A stretch of 64,000 bases of DNA from Enoplosus armatus (GCF_043641665.1 NC_092197.1:16250148-16314147); one strand, 5' to 3'; shown: positions 22,628 to 37,215, numbered from the stretch's first letter. The notes: generated from the sequence alone by a model not told the origin. Program-made: numbers and translations.

Positions 22628-25600
22628 TGCATCATCATTCCCATCTGCCACAGTCGTCCGACATCTCTAGAGAAACAGCAACTTGTATGTTGTCTAACGT
22701 TCATAAAGAAACTCTAGATATCTTATTTTTTCTCTTTGGAAGAAAAGAAAAAAGTTTTTTTTTATTGTCTCAGTGGAAGCAAGACGAGAGCCCACTACCC
22801 TCTCTTTCACAGCCAAATACTTTTTCATGGACAAGTTTCAGCATGATCTGTGAGGTGCACAGTTTTTCCACCAACCTCGCCCCCATCTTTTTGTATTCCA
22901 CAGAGCTATCTTGATTGATTGCAACATTTTTTACTGTCACAGCCTGCAGTAAGGGTGGACGTGTTTCCTGAACAATTAGGAGCATCTGGATTAGAAGTGT
23001 AGTCTTGCTGAAGTATGTCAAAGGTTTTCCTTCTTTGTGTTGTGGCTATTTTAAGACCTGTAGCACACGAGGATACGAGTCACATTAGATTATTTTGTCT
23101 ACCTCAGATTCAGGGACAAATGGAGGGGAGAGGAGGAGGGAAAGTGTTGAAAAAAGGTGGATCTTACTGTTTTTTCTTGTTGCTCTTTCACTGCAGGAGA
23201 TATTAAACCAAATTAGCGGTGTGTTAAATGCTCCCTGAGCAGCCAAGTGCAGAGTGTACTTGTAGAAAAAGTGAAGTAACTGTGAAGTCATAGCAGCAGA
23301 GGTTGGACAGCCGCTCTGGAGTCTAAAGTTTATAGACCCTGTAATAATCATGGGTCTAATTATGGAACGTGTTACTATAAATCCACCAGATCGTGTGATT
23401 GTCCTCCAATCTCGGCGTTCCAGCCGCCCGACTACGGCCACAATGACAAGCTGCTGTGGGAGGCGCGAGGCATGTAGCGGTGACCAAGCAGGAGGTTTCT
23501 GGGAAGGCTTTTGCGAGCCTCGCCCGGGGAGCCTTATTCAGCAGCGATCTGCTGAACTCCAGGCCGCACACTGATGTGGCCAGGCTCCGGTTTCAGCGGT
23601 TTTATATTGTTTGGGCTTTTCAAAAACAAACCCTTACTGGAAAGGGACTGTGAGAAAGGGACTGTGAGAAATGTAGTGTTCGGGACCCTGCTTTTCTGCA
23701 GGATCATTTCAAAAAAGCAATCATTTTGTGTGTTTTTTTTTATGAGAAAAAGGAGTCATGATGGGAAAAACGTTTTTTTTTTCTTTTTTTTTGGAATTGT
23801 GGTGTATGAGGTGAGAGAGAGGGAAAGCATAAAAGAGAGACGGCATTGAAAACAGGGCTTTTTGAAAGGGCCCTCACAATGCAGGCCTTGTGCTGTGATT
23901 TGGTCTGTCCTCACCGAGCTGAGCAGAGGAATGGAAAAGATTATCCGCAGGAATGTCTGGGGTGCCCTCAAACAGAGCGGGCCGCGTGACTGGCCAATGG
24001 GAGCGAGGCCTGCAGAGCGGCGGGCTAATTTTTTCCTGATGAACTCAGCCGCCTGCTCCACAATGCAGTCTGATTGCCAGGGCTGAACCCACATATGGTC
24101 CGTGTTTGGAGGGTCCAAATGACAGGACCAATTCTGCCTGGAGAGAAAAGGGGGTGGGAGTGTTGGACGTAGATGATTATTACTGGCTCCCCCTGTTTTT
24201 TATTTCATTAGCTTTGGACGTGGCTGAGTGGTATGCCGGAAACGCGCCGACATCTGACTGTCCCGCCTTTAGTTTCTCACTACCTGCTACCACCAGGTGT
24301 ACTGTTAAGCTTTGGATTCATCACTCTTCATCGATGGTGTAGTAGTAAGTAACTTGCAATTATGCCCAAAGCCAAACCACATTAATGTGCACGGCAGTCC
24401 CACTTCATCACAGTGCCTCAGAATTATCTCACTGCCTCACAAATCCTGCCAATTAATTTGGAACCCATTTACTGTTCAGAGTACTTTTGGAAAGAGGCTC
24501 CGTTGCCCCTCCACCTAGAACCGGGCCAGAGTAAATGCAAGTGACACAGCTCCAGCTTCATGCATGGAATGTGTGTGTACGCGCTCATTGTTTTTCTGTG
24601 TGGTGCTTTTTAGCATCAGTGCAGCAGTAAAGAGCCATGTGGTGGGCCTCTGGAGAGAGGCAGCATGTGTTTGTAGACCTTGTGGTCACACAGCAGGGTT
24701 TGAGACGAGGGGTTGGGGTGGGGAGACGAAGGAGGCTAAAGAGGGGGGTGGGGGTGGGGGGTGGAGTTAAAGTGGCTGCCGGCTCCTCATATTTCCCATC
24801 GCGGGGTCCTGCAGAGGTGAGGAGGGTCACAGAGAGGGAGCTCGTTAGCCTCAGTGAGCTCCATGCTCCCTGCGCTCTAATTGGCTGGCCGGAGTCAGCG
24901 CTCTCCCTGGCTGCTTCCTGTTAGGTCAGGAGCCAGAGGGGCCGGAGGACGCCAAGCTGCTGATTATGGGCCCTGGCCCCCATTCATTCAGGACACACAC
25001 TACGGTTTTATTTTAATACTCAAACTCCCAACTATCCAGACTCATCTTAAGCATCCTAATCTCTGCAGTTTTGTTAATGGTAGAGGGTTTACTTGAGGCC
25101 AGAGGACTGGGTTTTGTCATAAATGGGGAAAGAACTGCCAAAGTGTTCAGTTAATTGGCTGTTTTTATTTACATTAAACTTATCAGATACTGTGAGATAT
25201 ATTGGTTCTGGTTCCCAAGATATACAAACTCCTCATGCAGCTCTTAATAATAATAAAAATGATTTTGAAGTCCCTGACATTTATACATTTGTTGTAAAAA
25301 TGAATCGGGGTGGGAATCAGGAATGAAATCCAATTAAATGATATTATCAGGAGGGGATTTTAATGCCTGTGCAGGTCCCTTATACATGAACATGACAGCA
25401 ATGATAGCGTGCTGACATCTGGCCTGGTTAGTATCTCTCCCTATTCTGTGACTTAACAGAACAGAAATCTGCCACCTAATTGAAAACAACTTTTTTGCAG
25501 CGTATTTACAAAACTTCACATCTGCTTTCACTTGGAGATGGCAGATGTCAATAAAAAAAAGGCTTTTGTCAAATTTAAAAATGGAGACAAATTCTCACGA

Positions 25601-28600
25601 GTGTAAATATAACACATTTTGAATTAGTGTAAACTAAAGGGTCACAGCTTTTTAGTTTATATTTTGAAGCAATGTATTTTACTTTACTTTTTACTTATTT
25701 ATTGCAGAACCAGGGTGCTATTGCAAAAGCCCAGGTAAAATAAAAGGTCAAAAATTAAACCTGCATTAATTGACACTGAGAACCACTATGCCAGTCTTTT
25801 TGGTATTCACTGAATACCCGTAATACCTGTCCATCATGCCTGCCAATGGGATTCCCCCAAGTGACATGGCCCCTGGTGGCCAGCTGCCATGGCAGCAGCA
25901 GCTAGGATGCATCTGCAGAGATGGAGGTCTCCACGCTGGCACAGAGTGACGGCAGCCATCCACGGCGGGTCACTAGAAATCAGAGCGACTAAGCCTTTGA
26001 TAACTCTCTGAGCCTATAATCCCCCAGCAGCACCATCAGAGTGAAATGCTATCTCATTGTTACAGCTCAAACTCAGCGGAGAGCAAGGCGAGCAGGTGGC
26101 CAGGGACATGAGGGACAGACAGGAAGTGGTCGTATCCCTGCTATCATGCAGTCATTGTCATCTCCACGGTGTAATTGAGGGTGTTAAAGTTGAGGGTTGA
26201 GAGTTGAACTTGAATTTTTCACTGAGCTCAAATTCTCAAAGGCTATCATTATGAGTTTAAATTTGAAACATGGCAGCACAAAGGAAACAACATTTAAATT
26301 TAAATTATCAGGAGTACAGCATAATTTAATGCCTAATGAATTTTTGAGCAGAATACAAATGTATCCATTGTTCCTTTTTTCTTTTCAAATCAGAGGGAGC
26401 TCTTTGTGTTATTTCAAGCAGCAAGCAGTCGTTTTTGTTTTTAAATTCATTTTCTGTCGCATCCTCAGTTATATTTAGCTTGTCGATAATGTATTCTCTC
26501 AGAGGCAGTTAACGCAGAGGAGGTGAAATTTCTCTCTGCCACAGATTCCAGCTCTCCTCGGAGTTGATCCTGACCCATAGAGTGAGCTTTACAGTACAGT
26601 GTGCGAGGCTTTGCAACTGGAAAGAAAAAAAGGAAAAAAGAAACCCTGCATTTTTTATTAACATCAATTAAACATGAATAAGCAAGTTCTCATTCTTCAG
26701 GCCCCATGTTGCCTAACACAGAGCAGTATGTTAATCCCAGTAAAGCACGCTGGGTATGCCCCTGAAATATATGGGCAAATTAACGAATGGCATGAATACA
26801 AATGAATATGTACATCTTCACCCAGATATCTTGGTCCTGATTGTATCTCTGCTATGGCCAGCTGATAGACACATCAGAGACTGCAGCGTCGCTCCGACTT
26901 TCCTGACTGCCTAAGCCGGATCCTGAGTGCCATGTTTGTATCAGCGAGGCTGACTAAGTGTTGAGGGGGCCTCTGGCCTCCTCCAACCGCACATAAACAC
27001 TGGAGGTTTGGGATATGAAAGAATTGCATGTGTGTCACATTTTGCAAAAGAACAGTTAGGCTGGCTCATGACACACTGCACTCCACTGTGCAAACAAACA
27101 GTGGGAAATGTGTTCTTTGTGTGCAGAAAAATACACCACAGGCAGGGATAAGTCCTGAAAACAAAATGGATTAAAAAATAACTGCCATATGGTGTTGTGA
27201 TAGATGAACGTGATGAAGAACAAGAGTGCAAAGTGAGATGTGATTTCAAGAAAAGGCCTCAGTTACGGGGGCTCTTTTTGTTTTTCCTCTTTTCACTAAA
27301 ATGATGGAGAATCCACAAAGTTGAACATCTGGATCAGCTAACAGCGGCAGGGCCAGATATTTGGACAAGGCCAGACCAAAGGAAGAGGCCAATTTCTTTG
27401 TGATTTATTTATCAAGTCTTATTTTCTCTCGGAACCATGCGCTTCCTGGTTGTTATGCTTTACTTGCAACATCCGACGCCGCTTTAGTAACTATGAAGAA
27501 CAACAAGACAAGAATGCAGGAACATTTTTCTCAGAGACTTCGGCCTTAGTAACTTGTAATGTCACTCTTGCACTTTCGACATCAGGTCACAATGTTTGAC
27601 TACATGGTGTTAGCCTTCTATATTTAACTGTTTTATGTTACCTTCCTCTAAGCCGTAATGAGATTCACCATAATGTTACAGCAGAGTTTCTACATGTCCA
27701 TCTCAGTCCACTTCTTGTTTGTTCACTGGCCTGTGTGTTAAGTTGGCGGTAAGGGAGCTCAGGTGTCCTTTCAGAGTGGACTGGGAGCTTGATGCCGTCA
27801 GCGGCGGTTCTGGCTGTTCCTCCTCTCACTATAATCAGTTGCCCCTATCCCCGTCAATGCTAATTTGAAGGGCAGCGGCAGCTACAGATCATCAGACTGT
27901 TTTCTCCACCCCCCGCCCCCACCTCCACCCCCGGAGGAGAAGCAGGGGAGAGGGGGAGAGGCAGACAGTCAGGGATGTTGGGGGGGTGAGGAGTTAGCAG
28001 AGGAGAGAGGAAAGGGGGGCTGTTGGTATTTTGACGCTAAAGTGATTCGACACGCTTGGCATTATAGCCAGCCTGGTGATGGGGGGGGCGAGAGGCAGCG
28101 CAACCAAGCGCTTGATCCGAATGTCACTGAAGCCGATCTCATGAAGTGGAAGGTCAGAAACGTAGCACCTGCCACCCCAGCTCGCACAGGCTCTGCCCTT
28201 GCGCTCCCGCAAAGGGCAAACCAGGAATTGAGGGGTGTAGGGTAGAGGACGAAGGGTCAAAGAGGTCTGCGGAAGATGCGTGCGTGACGATGGTGAGGGG
28301 AGGGGGGCAGGGTGGCAGAGCCCTGACCTTCCAATGTCACATGTCTCTGCTGCACAGCAACAGGCCCACCCGAGTGTGCTAATGCAGACCAGTACATGCT
28401 GGGATGTGAGAGGTGGAAGTGGGGGAGAAGTGTTTGCAACTCCCACGTGCTTTCTCCTCAGAGAGCCGCTTGAGGTGCATGGAGTAAGAGTGGGGAGGGG
28501 GGCGATGGTAACGTAGCAGCTAATGGAAATATCTTGTCAGGAGTCGGTGTTGGTCAGAGAAGCTGGCGGCCCTGGAGGAGCTGACTGTAGCCGCTGTGGC

Positions 28601-29470
28601 GACACTAAAGCTTTAGCCCCTGTTTTACCTAACAAACAGGACGACAATTGAGAAGCAGGAAGTCTTAAAGTCTAAGTGAGGACCATAGTGCTTGTTTTTC
28701 AGTAGGAGCAAAATCAGTTTATTACGAATTGGGTCTTATTGTCTTTGTTTTGGTCATCATCCAAGCCACTTTATTTGTAGGTGAAAATGTCTGACTGCTC
28801 AACAAGTGTCTCACAGTCTTACAGAGTACAGTGTGAGTACAGTGTAATGATAACCAACAGAAATCTATGAAAGGAAGACAGAGGTTGTAAGAAACCGGAA
28901 TTATCCTTTAACATGGCCATACTCTTGTCCATCCTCCATGGGCTCCGGGCACAGGGAGACCCGGGGCGTTGGCGGGTGAGCTGTTGCAGAAAGTTTACCC
29001 TTAGCGTCTGCCCATGCAGACGGCACAGTCAATGGGACCGTGTGTTGGAGTAGAGGCTGTGTGAAAGAGCCCACCAAACGCCACAGGGGCATCATGTCCA
29101 CAAGTCCATTACAGTCACTGACATTGAGCTAATTGACTAATGTGGTTGTGCAGCAGTGGTGCCATGACTTTGAAATGAGGATGGGAAAAGAGATAGTAAT
29201 ATCCAGAGAGGGCAGTGGAGACCGAGAGGGGGGGGGTGGCGCAAAGTCAAAGTCGAAACCCGATGGCTCAGCATTGACATATATCTCTGCTTGTTATTTA
29301 TCAGACAGTTTTGGCTGTGTGGTTCAGTTAGCCAGACCTTTATGAATCATACTGATAAGATTTCCTGGTTCACAAACCTTTGAGGTGACTAGAGGGGCAG
29401 CGCATATAAAAAGCTCAACAGAGCAGGACCCAGTACCATGTGCTGACGGGTGTTTCCTTTAGAGTGTTGC
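22628..29470. other. Intronic, some GC-rich blocks
   Basis: Blocks near 23340-23600, 24640-24980 and 27850-28520 are richer in G+C. They could be conserved regulatory sequence, but nothing specific is identifiable apart from the G4 tract. A 14-bp duplication (GAAAGGGACTGTGA) lies near 23640-23670. Confidence 0.5.
24709..24764 (+). other. G-quadruplex-prone G-run cluster
   Basis: Six G-runs of 4-6 Gs (24709, 24715, 24720, 24743, 24750, 24756), several spaced by a single T, fit the classic G4 pattern. Confidence 0.7.
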
Positions 29471-29645
29471 TGAAAATGATCAATCAACTAGCTGGTGAAC
29501 AGAAAATCACTGATTTTGATAACTGATAAATTGTTTAAGTAATTTATGGAGCAAAAATATTTGCTCTCAAGTTCTCGCTTCTCAACTGTAAGGATTTGCC
29601 ACTTTTTTCACTATATCATTGCAAGTTTTGGGTTTCAGACAGCCC
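29471..29645 (+). mobile_element. Dispersed repeat fragment, same family
   Basis: The stretch ACTGATTTTGATAACTGATA AATTGTTTAAG, and the later TTCTCGCTTCTCAACTGTAAGG, align with the 3' half of the family as seen at 36940-37060. Confidence 0.55.
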
Positions 29646-31906
29646 CTGAGCTTGACCTCTGTGAAATAGTGACAATAGTGACACTTTCATATGTCGTGGA
29701 TGTGTGGGGCAGCAGGAGGCTCGCCCAGGAAGGAGTTAATCATTTACGTGACTGTTTTGCACTAAATATTATGAAATCATATAGAGGCCCGGGAACATTT
29801 AGTCCCTAACTGTTAATGCTCATCAAGTAAAGATCTCCTCTCACACGGAGACAACGGCATCAGGGCAAGTGCTTAATGCCAGAAAGAAAAGCTGCCACAG
29901 GCCTAATGCTTGTGTTTTCTTTTTTTTGTATGCATGTACACGTATGTATTTAAAAGGCTGCATGCTCTTCTTCTCTGCCCTGCAAGCTGTGCTCGATAGC
30001 GTTTTATATTTAGCATGTAACAGTAAGGTGAGTGATTGGGAAGAGATGAGCCACCGCATTGTTCAATCCCCCGAAAATGACTTGTGTTTGGCTTCTGCGC
30101 TGTGATTTGTTTTCCACCCTCTTTTGCAAAGAGTTCGTCAGGGTGTGATTTTATAGAACGTCTATGTCAAAGGCAAAACGAGCAGCTGCAGCAGCTGCCT
30201 GTAACCCAAGCTGATTATGAGCATGTATTTGTGTTTATTTAACACCCTCCCTGCCATCTGTTCCATGTATTGTGATACACAGGCAGGGCACGTGTGTATG
30301 AGCCTGATGATTACACAACAGCCGGGCTACTTTTGTGGTGGCGGCGTCTCACCCGACACCAACGCACCGCTGCTGCCGGTTTCATTATTCAGACTTTGCT
30401 CAGCGGCAGGGCGCGCGAATTGAAACGAGGCAAGCAGACAGACAGCATCAAGTGTCAAATACACATGTATAAAGAGAGAAGGAGACAGAAATGCTCCATA
30501 CATACATACATATTTGTTGTTGATGTGTGTACAGATGCGCACACAGCACACATAAGATTAACATGTGAGGTGAAGCATACGTCTGTTCCGTCTATTGACA
30601 TCAGCATGCTTAACACAACAAGAGATGGCTGTGTTTGTCATCCTTCCATCTGCCTGCCAAAGGTCATAGGAGTTAAAAGAGCTTATGGAAAAACAAACAA
30701 ATCTATTATCAGTAACGGCACCTTGGTGTTGTGTGATAATTAAGCATTGTTGATTTTGCCTCTTCCTACCTGCCCGCATAATCATTATCTGTGAACCCAA
30801 CACATTTAGTATGTGGGAGTGCAAAAAATTAATGCTGGAGCACAGCCGCGCTGTAGGTTACATAATGATCATAACCTGAAAAGTACCCTATTCTCCGAGC
30901 ACTGTGCAAAAAACAGTATTTATAACACCGCTTTACAGCTTTTTGTTATCTGACTGTATGAGTTATCACCTAAGATGTTGATGCTATCTGAAGGAGAGAG
31001 ACGAGATGTTGACTTTGGCCTGCTTTAATGGCTAGGAAAAAGTCTGATTGATCTTTTATCTCTCAGAATGTTACCTAATGTGTAACCACGTCGTCTGCGA
31101 GCAGTGTTGTGTATGTCAGCAGAATTCAAAACAGGGATATAGATTTTCATAAAACCTTACACAACTCGTGGTTATGTACTCCTTTTTATGACAGTTAGGT
31201 TCAAAACAAGATATCTTATATCTCTTGCATCTCTGGAAACGCACATTTCATCACTGTATAGTAGTTTTCAACAGCAAGATATATTGTGTCTCATCAAATG
31301 CTATGAAAAATGAAGGTTTAGTAATAAATCAAGCTAAACCTAAGGGAACTCATGCCTGATAACATGACTGTAGAGATCTACATATCCATTGAGTGCTTAC
31401 ATTTCCTCCAGAGGTTCTCTGTCCCTGTCTTTTAGTCTCTACTAACGGTCAAAAAACAGAAAACACTGGATCCTACAATTCCCACAATGCAGCAGGACAG
31501 TGTCTTCCATGAGGCCCCCTCTGCCTCCTAAATGACCCCTGCTTTCAAACCCCACACCTCTAGTTTGTAGCCGCAGCACCCCTTGTAACAAGTGAACTGA
31601 ATGTTCTATCTAAAATGGGATGACTGGTGCAAGGTTTGTGTGTTTAGGGTTTCACTTTTAGCCACTGTAAATCAACAAGTCGCAGTACCTGGCTATTTGC
31701 TGAGGTGTTCTTAGCCGCAGTTTAAGACTAAGGTTCCACAACTTCCTCTTCTATACGTATCAATGTCTCTCAATATTCAGATGTGAAAAACTAGGTACTT
31801 TCATTACCACCTGCTAAAAGTACCTCTGCTGCTTCTACAGAATGTTTCTGGCATTTATTTGCCTTAGTTGTAAGTTAAAAGGATTAGTTGTTATTTCCAT
31901 GCATGC

Positions 31907-31923
31907 GTGTGTGTGTGTGTGTG
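31907..31923 (+). repeat. (GT)n
   Basis: About eight GT units. Confidence 0.9.
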
Positions 31924-34364
31924 CAGCCTACGAAGTAATTATCACACGTAAATGCCGAGTGTAAAATGCCCCTTCAATTACTATCAGCAAACAGAAGGAA
32001 AACAGGAAACTGCGAGTGAAAGATTGGAAAATCAAACATAATTTCTTTCCTTGGCATTTTGATTGACTGGGACATATTTCTATTCCATGGATTGATTGGC
32101 ACAGTGGGGACCCACATCTAGCCATGTCCTGTCCAGTGTGGGAGTAATGTGATCATCCTCAAAGGTTGCCACTTAGTCTTTCACAGAATTCACAGTTATA
32201 TCACTGGAGTACTCTGTAGTCTCGAAGAGTTCTACTAATATAAAGTCTTGACTTCTAAAGGCCCCTTTGGACATTAAAACACAGAATGACTGAGTGATGT
32301 ACTAACTGATTGACAGGATGAAGTGCTGGACTCTGGGCCCCAGCGATCATCTCCCGGTTTGATCTCTTCCATCTCAATCTGCCTGTGGCGCTCTGTTGAA
32401 ACGAAAGCAAGAAACACTTGAATTAAAAAGCTGAAGTTAGGCGTCCGAAAAATTGAATTCTGCTGGTGCAGCCTCCGATGATGGCTGTCGAGATTTGTGC
32501 TCTTTATCTACTCGGCTGAGGAAAAAAAAGTCAGTTACATCAAAACACTATCATACATTACTCAGAACAATAACATGGCTGTCAGATCTGAATCATGCTC
32601 CCATTGGGCATCAAACATCCAAAAACAGAATCTGACAGATGCCAGGACAATAACATATCAGGACAAGCAGGACCACATAACGTCTACGTGACTGTCTATC
32701 CTCAAAGTTCTTTTGTCAACGAAGTGAGTGACATGAAAAGCAGGGCCTGAAACATCTCTGTACACCAAGAAACGTACAGAATGTCCAACGGACTCCAGGT
32801 CTGAATGACATTTAACTACAGCAGGGGAGTTTTCACAGACTCTGCCACATCAAATATTGAAAGATTCCAGGAAACAAATCACATAGGGGAGCGCGTGGGG
32901 AGGCAGAGCAACGCCCGGATTCCCGGCAGAACAGATTTTGCTGAATAAACAGGGAAAACCGAGTCCCGACATGGACGAGAGCGCTGAGAATCAGTTGTTG
33001 GGACTGCTCGTGGTGTAGCAAGAGGAGGGGAACTCCTTTATTTTGGATCCTTTGTCCACAATATTCTTCAAAGATGCAATAAATGTTAAGCAGTGGCTTC
33101 AGGAGGAGGAGGTCTACATGAAAGTGAGTGTAAACAACATCTCTTCATGTTTTCTCTTCACCTGAGGCGTATGCTGACACTAATAAATCCTTCAAGATGT
33201 TTCATCTGCTGCTTCATACTGTACATCAGACTGCACTTATAGTCTGAATGATGCAAGCAGTCTTCCTCCCTTTCAACTCTGTCAGAGGAGGAGGAACGTG
33301 TGGGTGACTTCAGTCTAGTCTCATTAATTAATGTGGATGCCAATTTGTTCTCCAAGGAAGTGTTGTGTGTGTCTCTCTACAAGCGTCTCAGTGTTTCATT
33401 TCATGATTTACATGCTCTTACATCCATATTATTACTAGTTTTTTAGTAGTCTCAATTACAGTCAAGTTTCCCAGTGATTCCGAATACGTTTTGCAAGAGT
33501 TAAACACAATATTTATATAATTTAGTCATTTTAAAATAATATTTGTTTGGCAGAGGCATAATGAATAATACAGTACGTGTGTTATGTAATCCAGGATCAG
33601 GCCTGTACCTGTGTACAGGATAAGACGCCGCAAGTTTGCAGTTCCTCTGCATGTTTACTTCCATGTTCTATATTACAAGTCCCTTAGCGCAACAAACCAG
33701 GAAGACAAAGGGCCCTGCCTTCCTGTTTGTGTGCTGCCAGGAAGTTGAGGGGAAGACATGCCTAAGAAATGAGGGGAAATTAATATCACACACAGTCAGC
33801 ATGAACGCACAACCCTCCAATCATACATGACAAGAAACGTATTAACACGAAATGCTCAAAGACAGTGTTTTATTTATCTTCTTTCATACGCTCGTATATC
33901 AGAATGTTTTCACATCTCCGAATGTAATTTCTGTGAAGTCTGGAGTGTTTGATATTCCTTCCCGGTTTTCCCTCATTACACCATGAATAGCAGAGCAATT
34001 TCTCGGTGTAACTAAGAGACCGGACTGCCGCTAATGATACATCAGAGTATCAACCAGACCACTTGCCTCTCCTCTTTCTCCATCTTTTTTTCTCTAGTTA
34101 TATGTCCATGTTAATGTTAATGCAAATTTTAGAATTTCTGCAAAATATGATGTGAATCATGTGAATTTCCATCAACTACCTAGATTATAGTTAATCGAAC
34201 ACTAGTAATTCTCATACATCATGGCTGCTGCCCACCTAAGACGGCATTTGTATTTTTTTGCATTAATTTGTCTCTTCTTATCCATGTGAACCCTGTGTGT
34301 CATCAAATGTCTGGCATTTCCACTCTTCCACACACTAAAAAGAGGTGGATAGAAACATACGTTC

Positions 34365-34465
34365 TGTCTCAACTCTCCGTCCTTTCCCTTCCTCTTTTCT
34401 TTCCCTCTCACTCTTTTCTCCTCGACTCTGTTTTCTTCCCCCTCCTCTGTCTCCCCCTTTTTCTC
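34365..34465 (+). repeat. Pyrimidine-rich tract
   Basis: C/T-dominated low-complexity stretch with no gene seen. Confidence 0.75.
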
Positions 34466-35209
34466 CATGCGATTAGTCCCAAATCATGTTCCAGCGGATG
34501 TACTTCTCGGGCCAACTAAGCCAATAAATAAGGTCTACGTGATTGATCCTTCTGCCTGTCTTGTTTACACAGTGTGCGCTCGCCTGCGCCCAAAGGAGAC
34601 GTTGACCTTTCACACACGGGGCAGCCCACCCTCTTTATCTCGCGTCATTGTGCCGCTGAGGAGTCAATCGGAGCCGATCACGTGGGAAGGTTTCGCTGAG
34701 TGTAGCGGAGAGGAAAAAAAACACTCCAGTCTGTGTGAGTGGTGGTGATGAGGGGAAGAAGGGATGTTTTCCTCTGATGTTCACGTCCATATAGTTTCAT
34801 CGCCCTTGGCGGAGGGTTTATTTATTGAAGGAGCAGTGTAAGGGAGACAGAGGCGGCGTTGTGCAGCCACTGTCCCATGAATCAACTGCTCCGGTGATCT
34901 CGTGACCCGCTGCTCCCCCCCGGTGAACTCTGGAGTTCAAAGGTCGCCTCTGAAGCTTGTCTGTAATCCGCACTCCAACATCATAGAGGAAAGGTGTAAA
35001 TTGGCCCTCTATTGGCAGTAGCCCGGACACGCATGTCCGAGATCATGTTGTGCTTTGTGAATCTAATTTGATACTATGGATATAAAAAGCATCAGTACTT
35101 TCATCTCCGGCTGTCTCATCCCTTTACTTACTGCCGTGTTAAATGCTGAAACAATTTGTTGTGTTGTGATTTGACATTTTCCGGTTCCAGCTTCTCACAA
35201 TGTTTTTTT

Positions 35210-35308
35210 TTTTTTAAATGTACGTGAATTCTTTTTGGTTTTGGACTGGACCTTCATGGTGTCACCTTTGGCTCTGGAAACCTGTGATAGGCATTTTACA
35301 GTCTATAC
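35210..35308 (+). mobile_element. Dispersed repeat fragment, same family
   Basis: It contains GGTGTCACCTTTGGCTCTGG and then GTGATAGGCATTTT, the internal motif shared with the copies at 37100 and 41620. It is followed by AGGGATGCTAATTTAG, which resembles the end of another fish repeat. Confidence 0.5.
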
Positions 35309-36442
35309 TAGGGATGCTAATTTAGAATTTTTTTATTTGACCGATAGCCGACCCTTGTTACATGAGGATTCACACATCATAGGCTGACACACATTGAATC
35401 CTCAAGCGCTGAGACCGCTGTAGAACGTTTAGTAGGCGTAACAGCCTAGATCTCCCTACTTAAACACATACGTGGTTGAGTATTGGACCACGGGTGCTGT
35501 CTAAACATCTCTGAGTGCCCAGCAGTTACTGTGGTAGAACAGATCCAGTGTATTAACTGACGGGTAAATGCAGCTGCTGCTGACATGCTGCTTCCATTGC
35601 AAGGCCAGTGAGGAGAAAGAATTGAGAGTTAATCTCTTTTATCATGTGATGCCTCCTTCACTACTCTGCCGACCCACTGCAGATGACAACCGTTTGACCT
35701 GGCGACCCCTGGCAGTTCATCCCATTTACCTACTCATGCTAATCTTACCCTCCATAGTGCGCTCATTACGACCACAAGGACGACTTTGGATTGTGTTTTG
35801 TTTGCTGCTTTGCTGTCGCGCAGCAGAGTTGTGAAAGGAGTTGCCCTCCCGTCCGTGGCCCGTCCATTAGCATACTTCTTCAACTATGTTTTCCTTCTTT
35901 TCTACCATCCTCCATCGTTCTCTTCTCTTTTTTTCCCTCCCAGCACTATCCCTGAGGTATGGGGGAAAAGGAAAGAGGGAGTGGAGCAAAAAAAAAAAAA
36001 ATGGAAAGAAAGAGCGCTGAGATATTCTACAGGGGATTGTGGGAACCCACTGATAAAGGCTTGCATCTTAATCCATCCTAAGGCCTGTCTTACGGTGTAG
36101 TATGAGCTTTTATGTGATCATTAAGAGTGTGTGCTCGCATGCACGTCCATGCGCACTCTTTAGGTATGAGTGTGTGTGCGTGGGTTTGCGTATTTGATAT
36201 GTTAATGTTTTCTTTTTGTGCAATCACTGATGCAGTAGTTCAGTTCTTTTGAATCGTGTGTTTCAAGGCTCTTAGAGATCTTCAAATATCTTCAGTTGAA
36301 ACACAACACTCCTCTTCACTTTGACAACAAGGCAACGCTACTACACAGTGAGTGCATAACGACTTGTTTTATGGCTCATAAGTGTATTAAAAGCACTAAT
36401 TAATGCGCTGCAATTCCCCCCCTAATGCAGTGCACTAGGTAG

Positions 36443-36445
<3 letters not shown>

Positions 36446-36483
<38 letters not shown>
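36446..36483 (+). repeat. (TC)n, 38 nt
   Basis: Nineteen TC units, uninterrupted. Confidence 0.95.
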
Positions 36484-36486
<3 letters not shown>

Positions 36487-36815
36487 CTGAGCTTATGCCT
36501 TCAGCTCCCTCGCTCCTCCTTGAGCTTTAGTGGAATTTGGCTGATGTGCGCTGAGGGGAGGAGAGGAGGGAGGCGCTCATCTTGTTTCAGTGCTTTATGA
36601 GTCTGACGTGTACGTCTGTAATTGCGGTTATGGGTGATTAAACTCCCGATGCCCCTCAGGATCCACAGCCAGCTATCAGTCAGCGTCAGGCCGAGCCGCC
36701 CAGCGCTGCTTTCAGAGCACAGATTGGCTCTTCTGGAGTGTATCTCCCTCCGATGACGCTGCTGCGCGTCACTCTCTCACTCATCAGTGAGTCCATTGAA
36801 TATTTTTAATTTGAT

Positions 36816-37215
36816 CGATAAAGCTGTAAAATGTCAGAAAAAAGAACAAATGTAATTTCCCAGAGCCTGAGGTGTTACCTTCCAGTTTTTTTTTGTTTGT
36901 TTTTTGTGTCTGAACAGCCCAAAAGGATTCAGTTACAATAGTGTTGAAATTCTTGATTTGGATAATGGTTAATTGTTTAAGTCATTATCATTCAAAAATA
37001 ACAAATATTCACTGGGTTCAGCTTCTCAAATGTGAGAATTTGACGCTTTCTCTGTTGCATAATGAACATCTTTGGTCCGGCAAATCAAGCAGTTTGAAGA
37101 CATCACCTGGGGCTCTGGGAGCTCGGAATGCTTTCCTTTTTACTATTTTCTGACATTATAATGACTGTATAAAACAATTAAAAAACATTAAATTGATTAT
37201 TAGAATTGTTTTCCA
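36816..37215 (+). mobile_element. Longest copy of the dispersed DNA-transposon repeat
   Basis: It includes AAATGTCAGAAAAAAG and AATTTCCCAGAGCCTGAGGT, then TTGGATAATGGTTAATTGTT, then a second internal segment with CATCACCTGGGGCTCTGGGA, then an ATTAAATTGATTATTAG end. The order suggests a rearranged or double copy. No transposase is visible. Confidence 0.6.

Larger units (their letters stand above)
29646..35209. other. Intronic, no gene seen
   Basis: Unique-looking AT-rich sequence with a single GT tract and one pyrimidine-rich stretch. Confidence 0.55.

Noticed and set aside
28254..28268. GGGTCA AAG AGGTCT as a DR3
   Set aside because: The second half-site ends in T, not A, so it misses the consensus; not counted with the perfect pairs.
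27850..28520. GC-rich block as a CpG island or promoter
   Set aside because: Much of the GC comes from poly-C and poly-G runs; no first exon, CCAAT cluster or TATA box was evident.
36121..36165. Stem with AAGAGTG / CACTCTT arms as a hairpin RNA
   Set aside because: Only 7 bp pair well at the base and the inner part is imperfect; below what I would call a structure.
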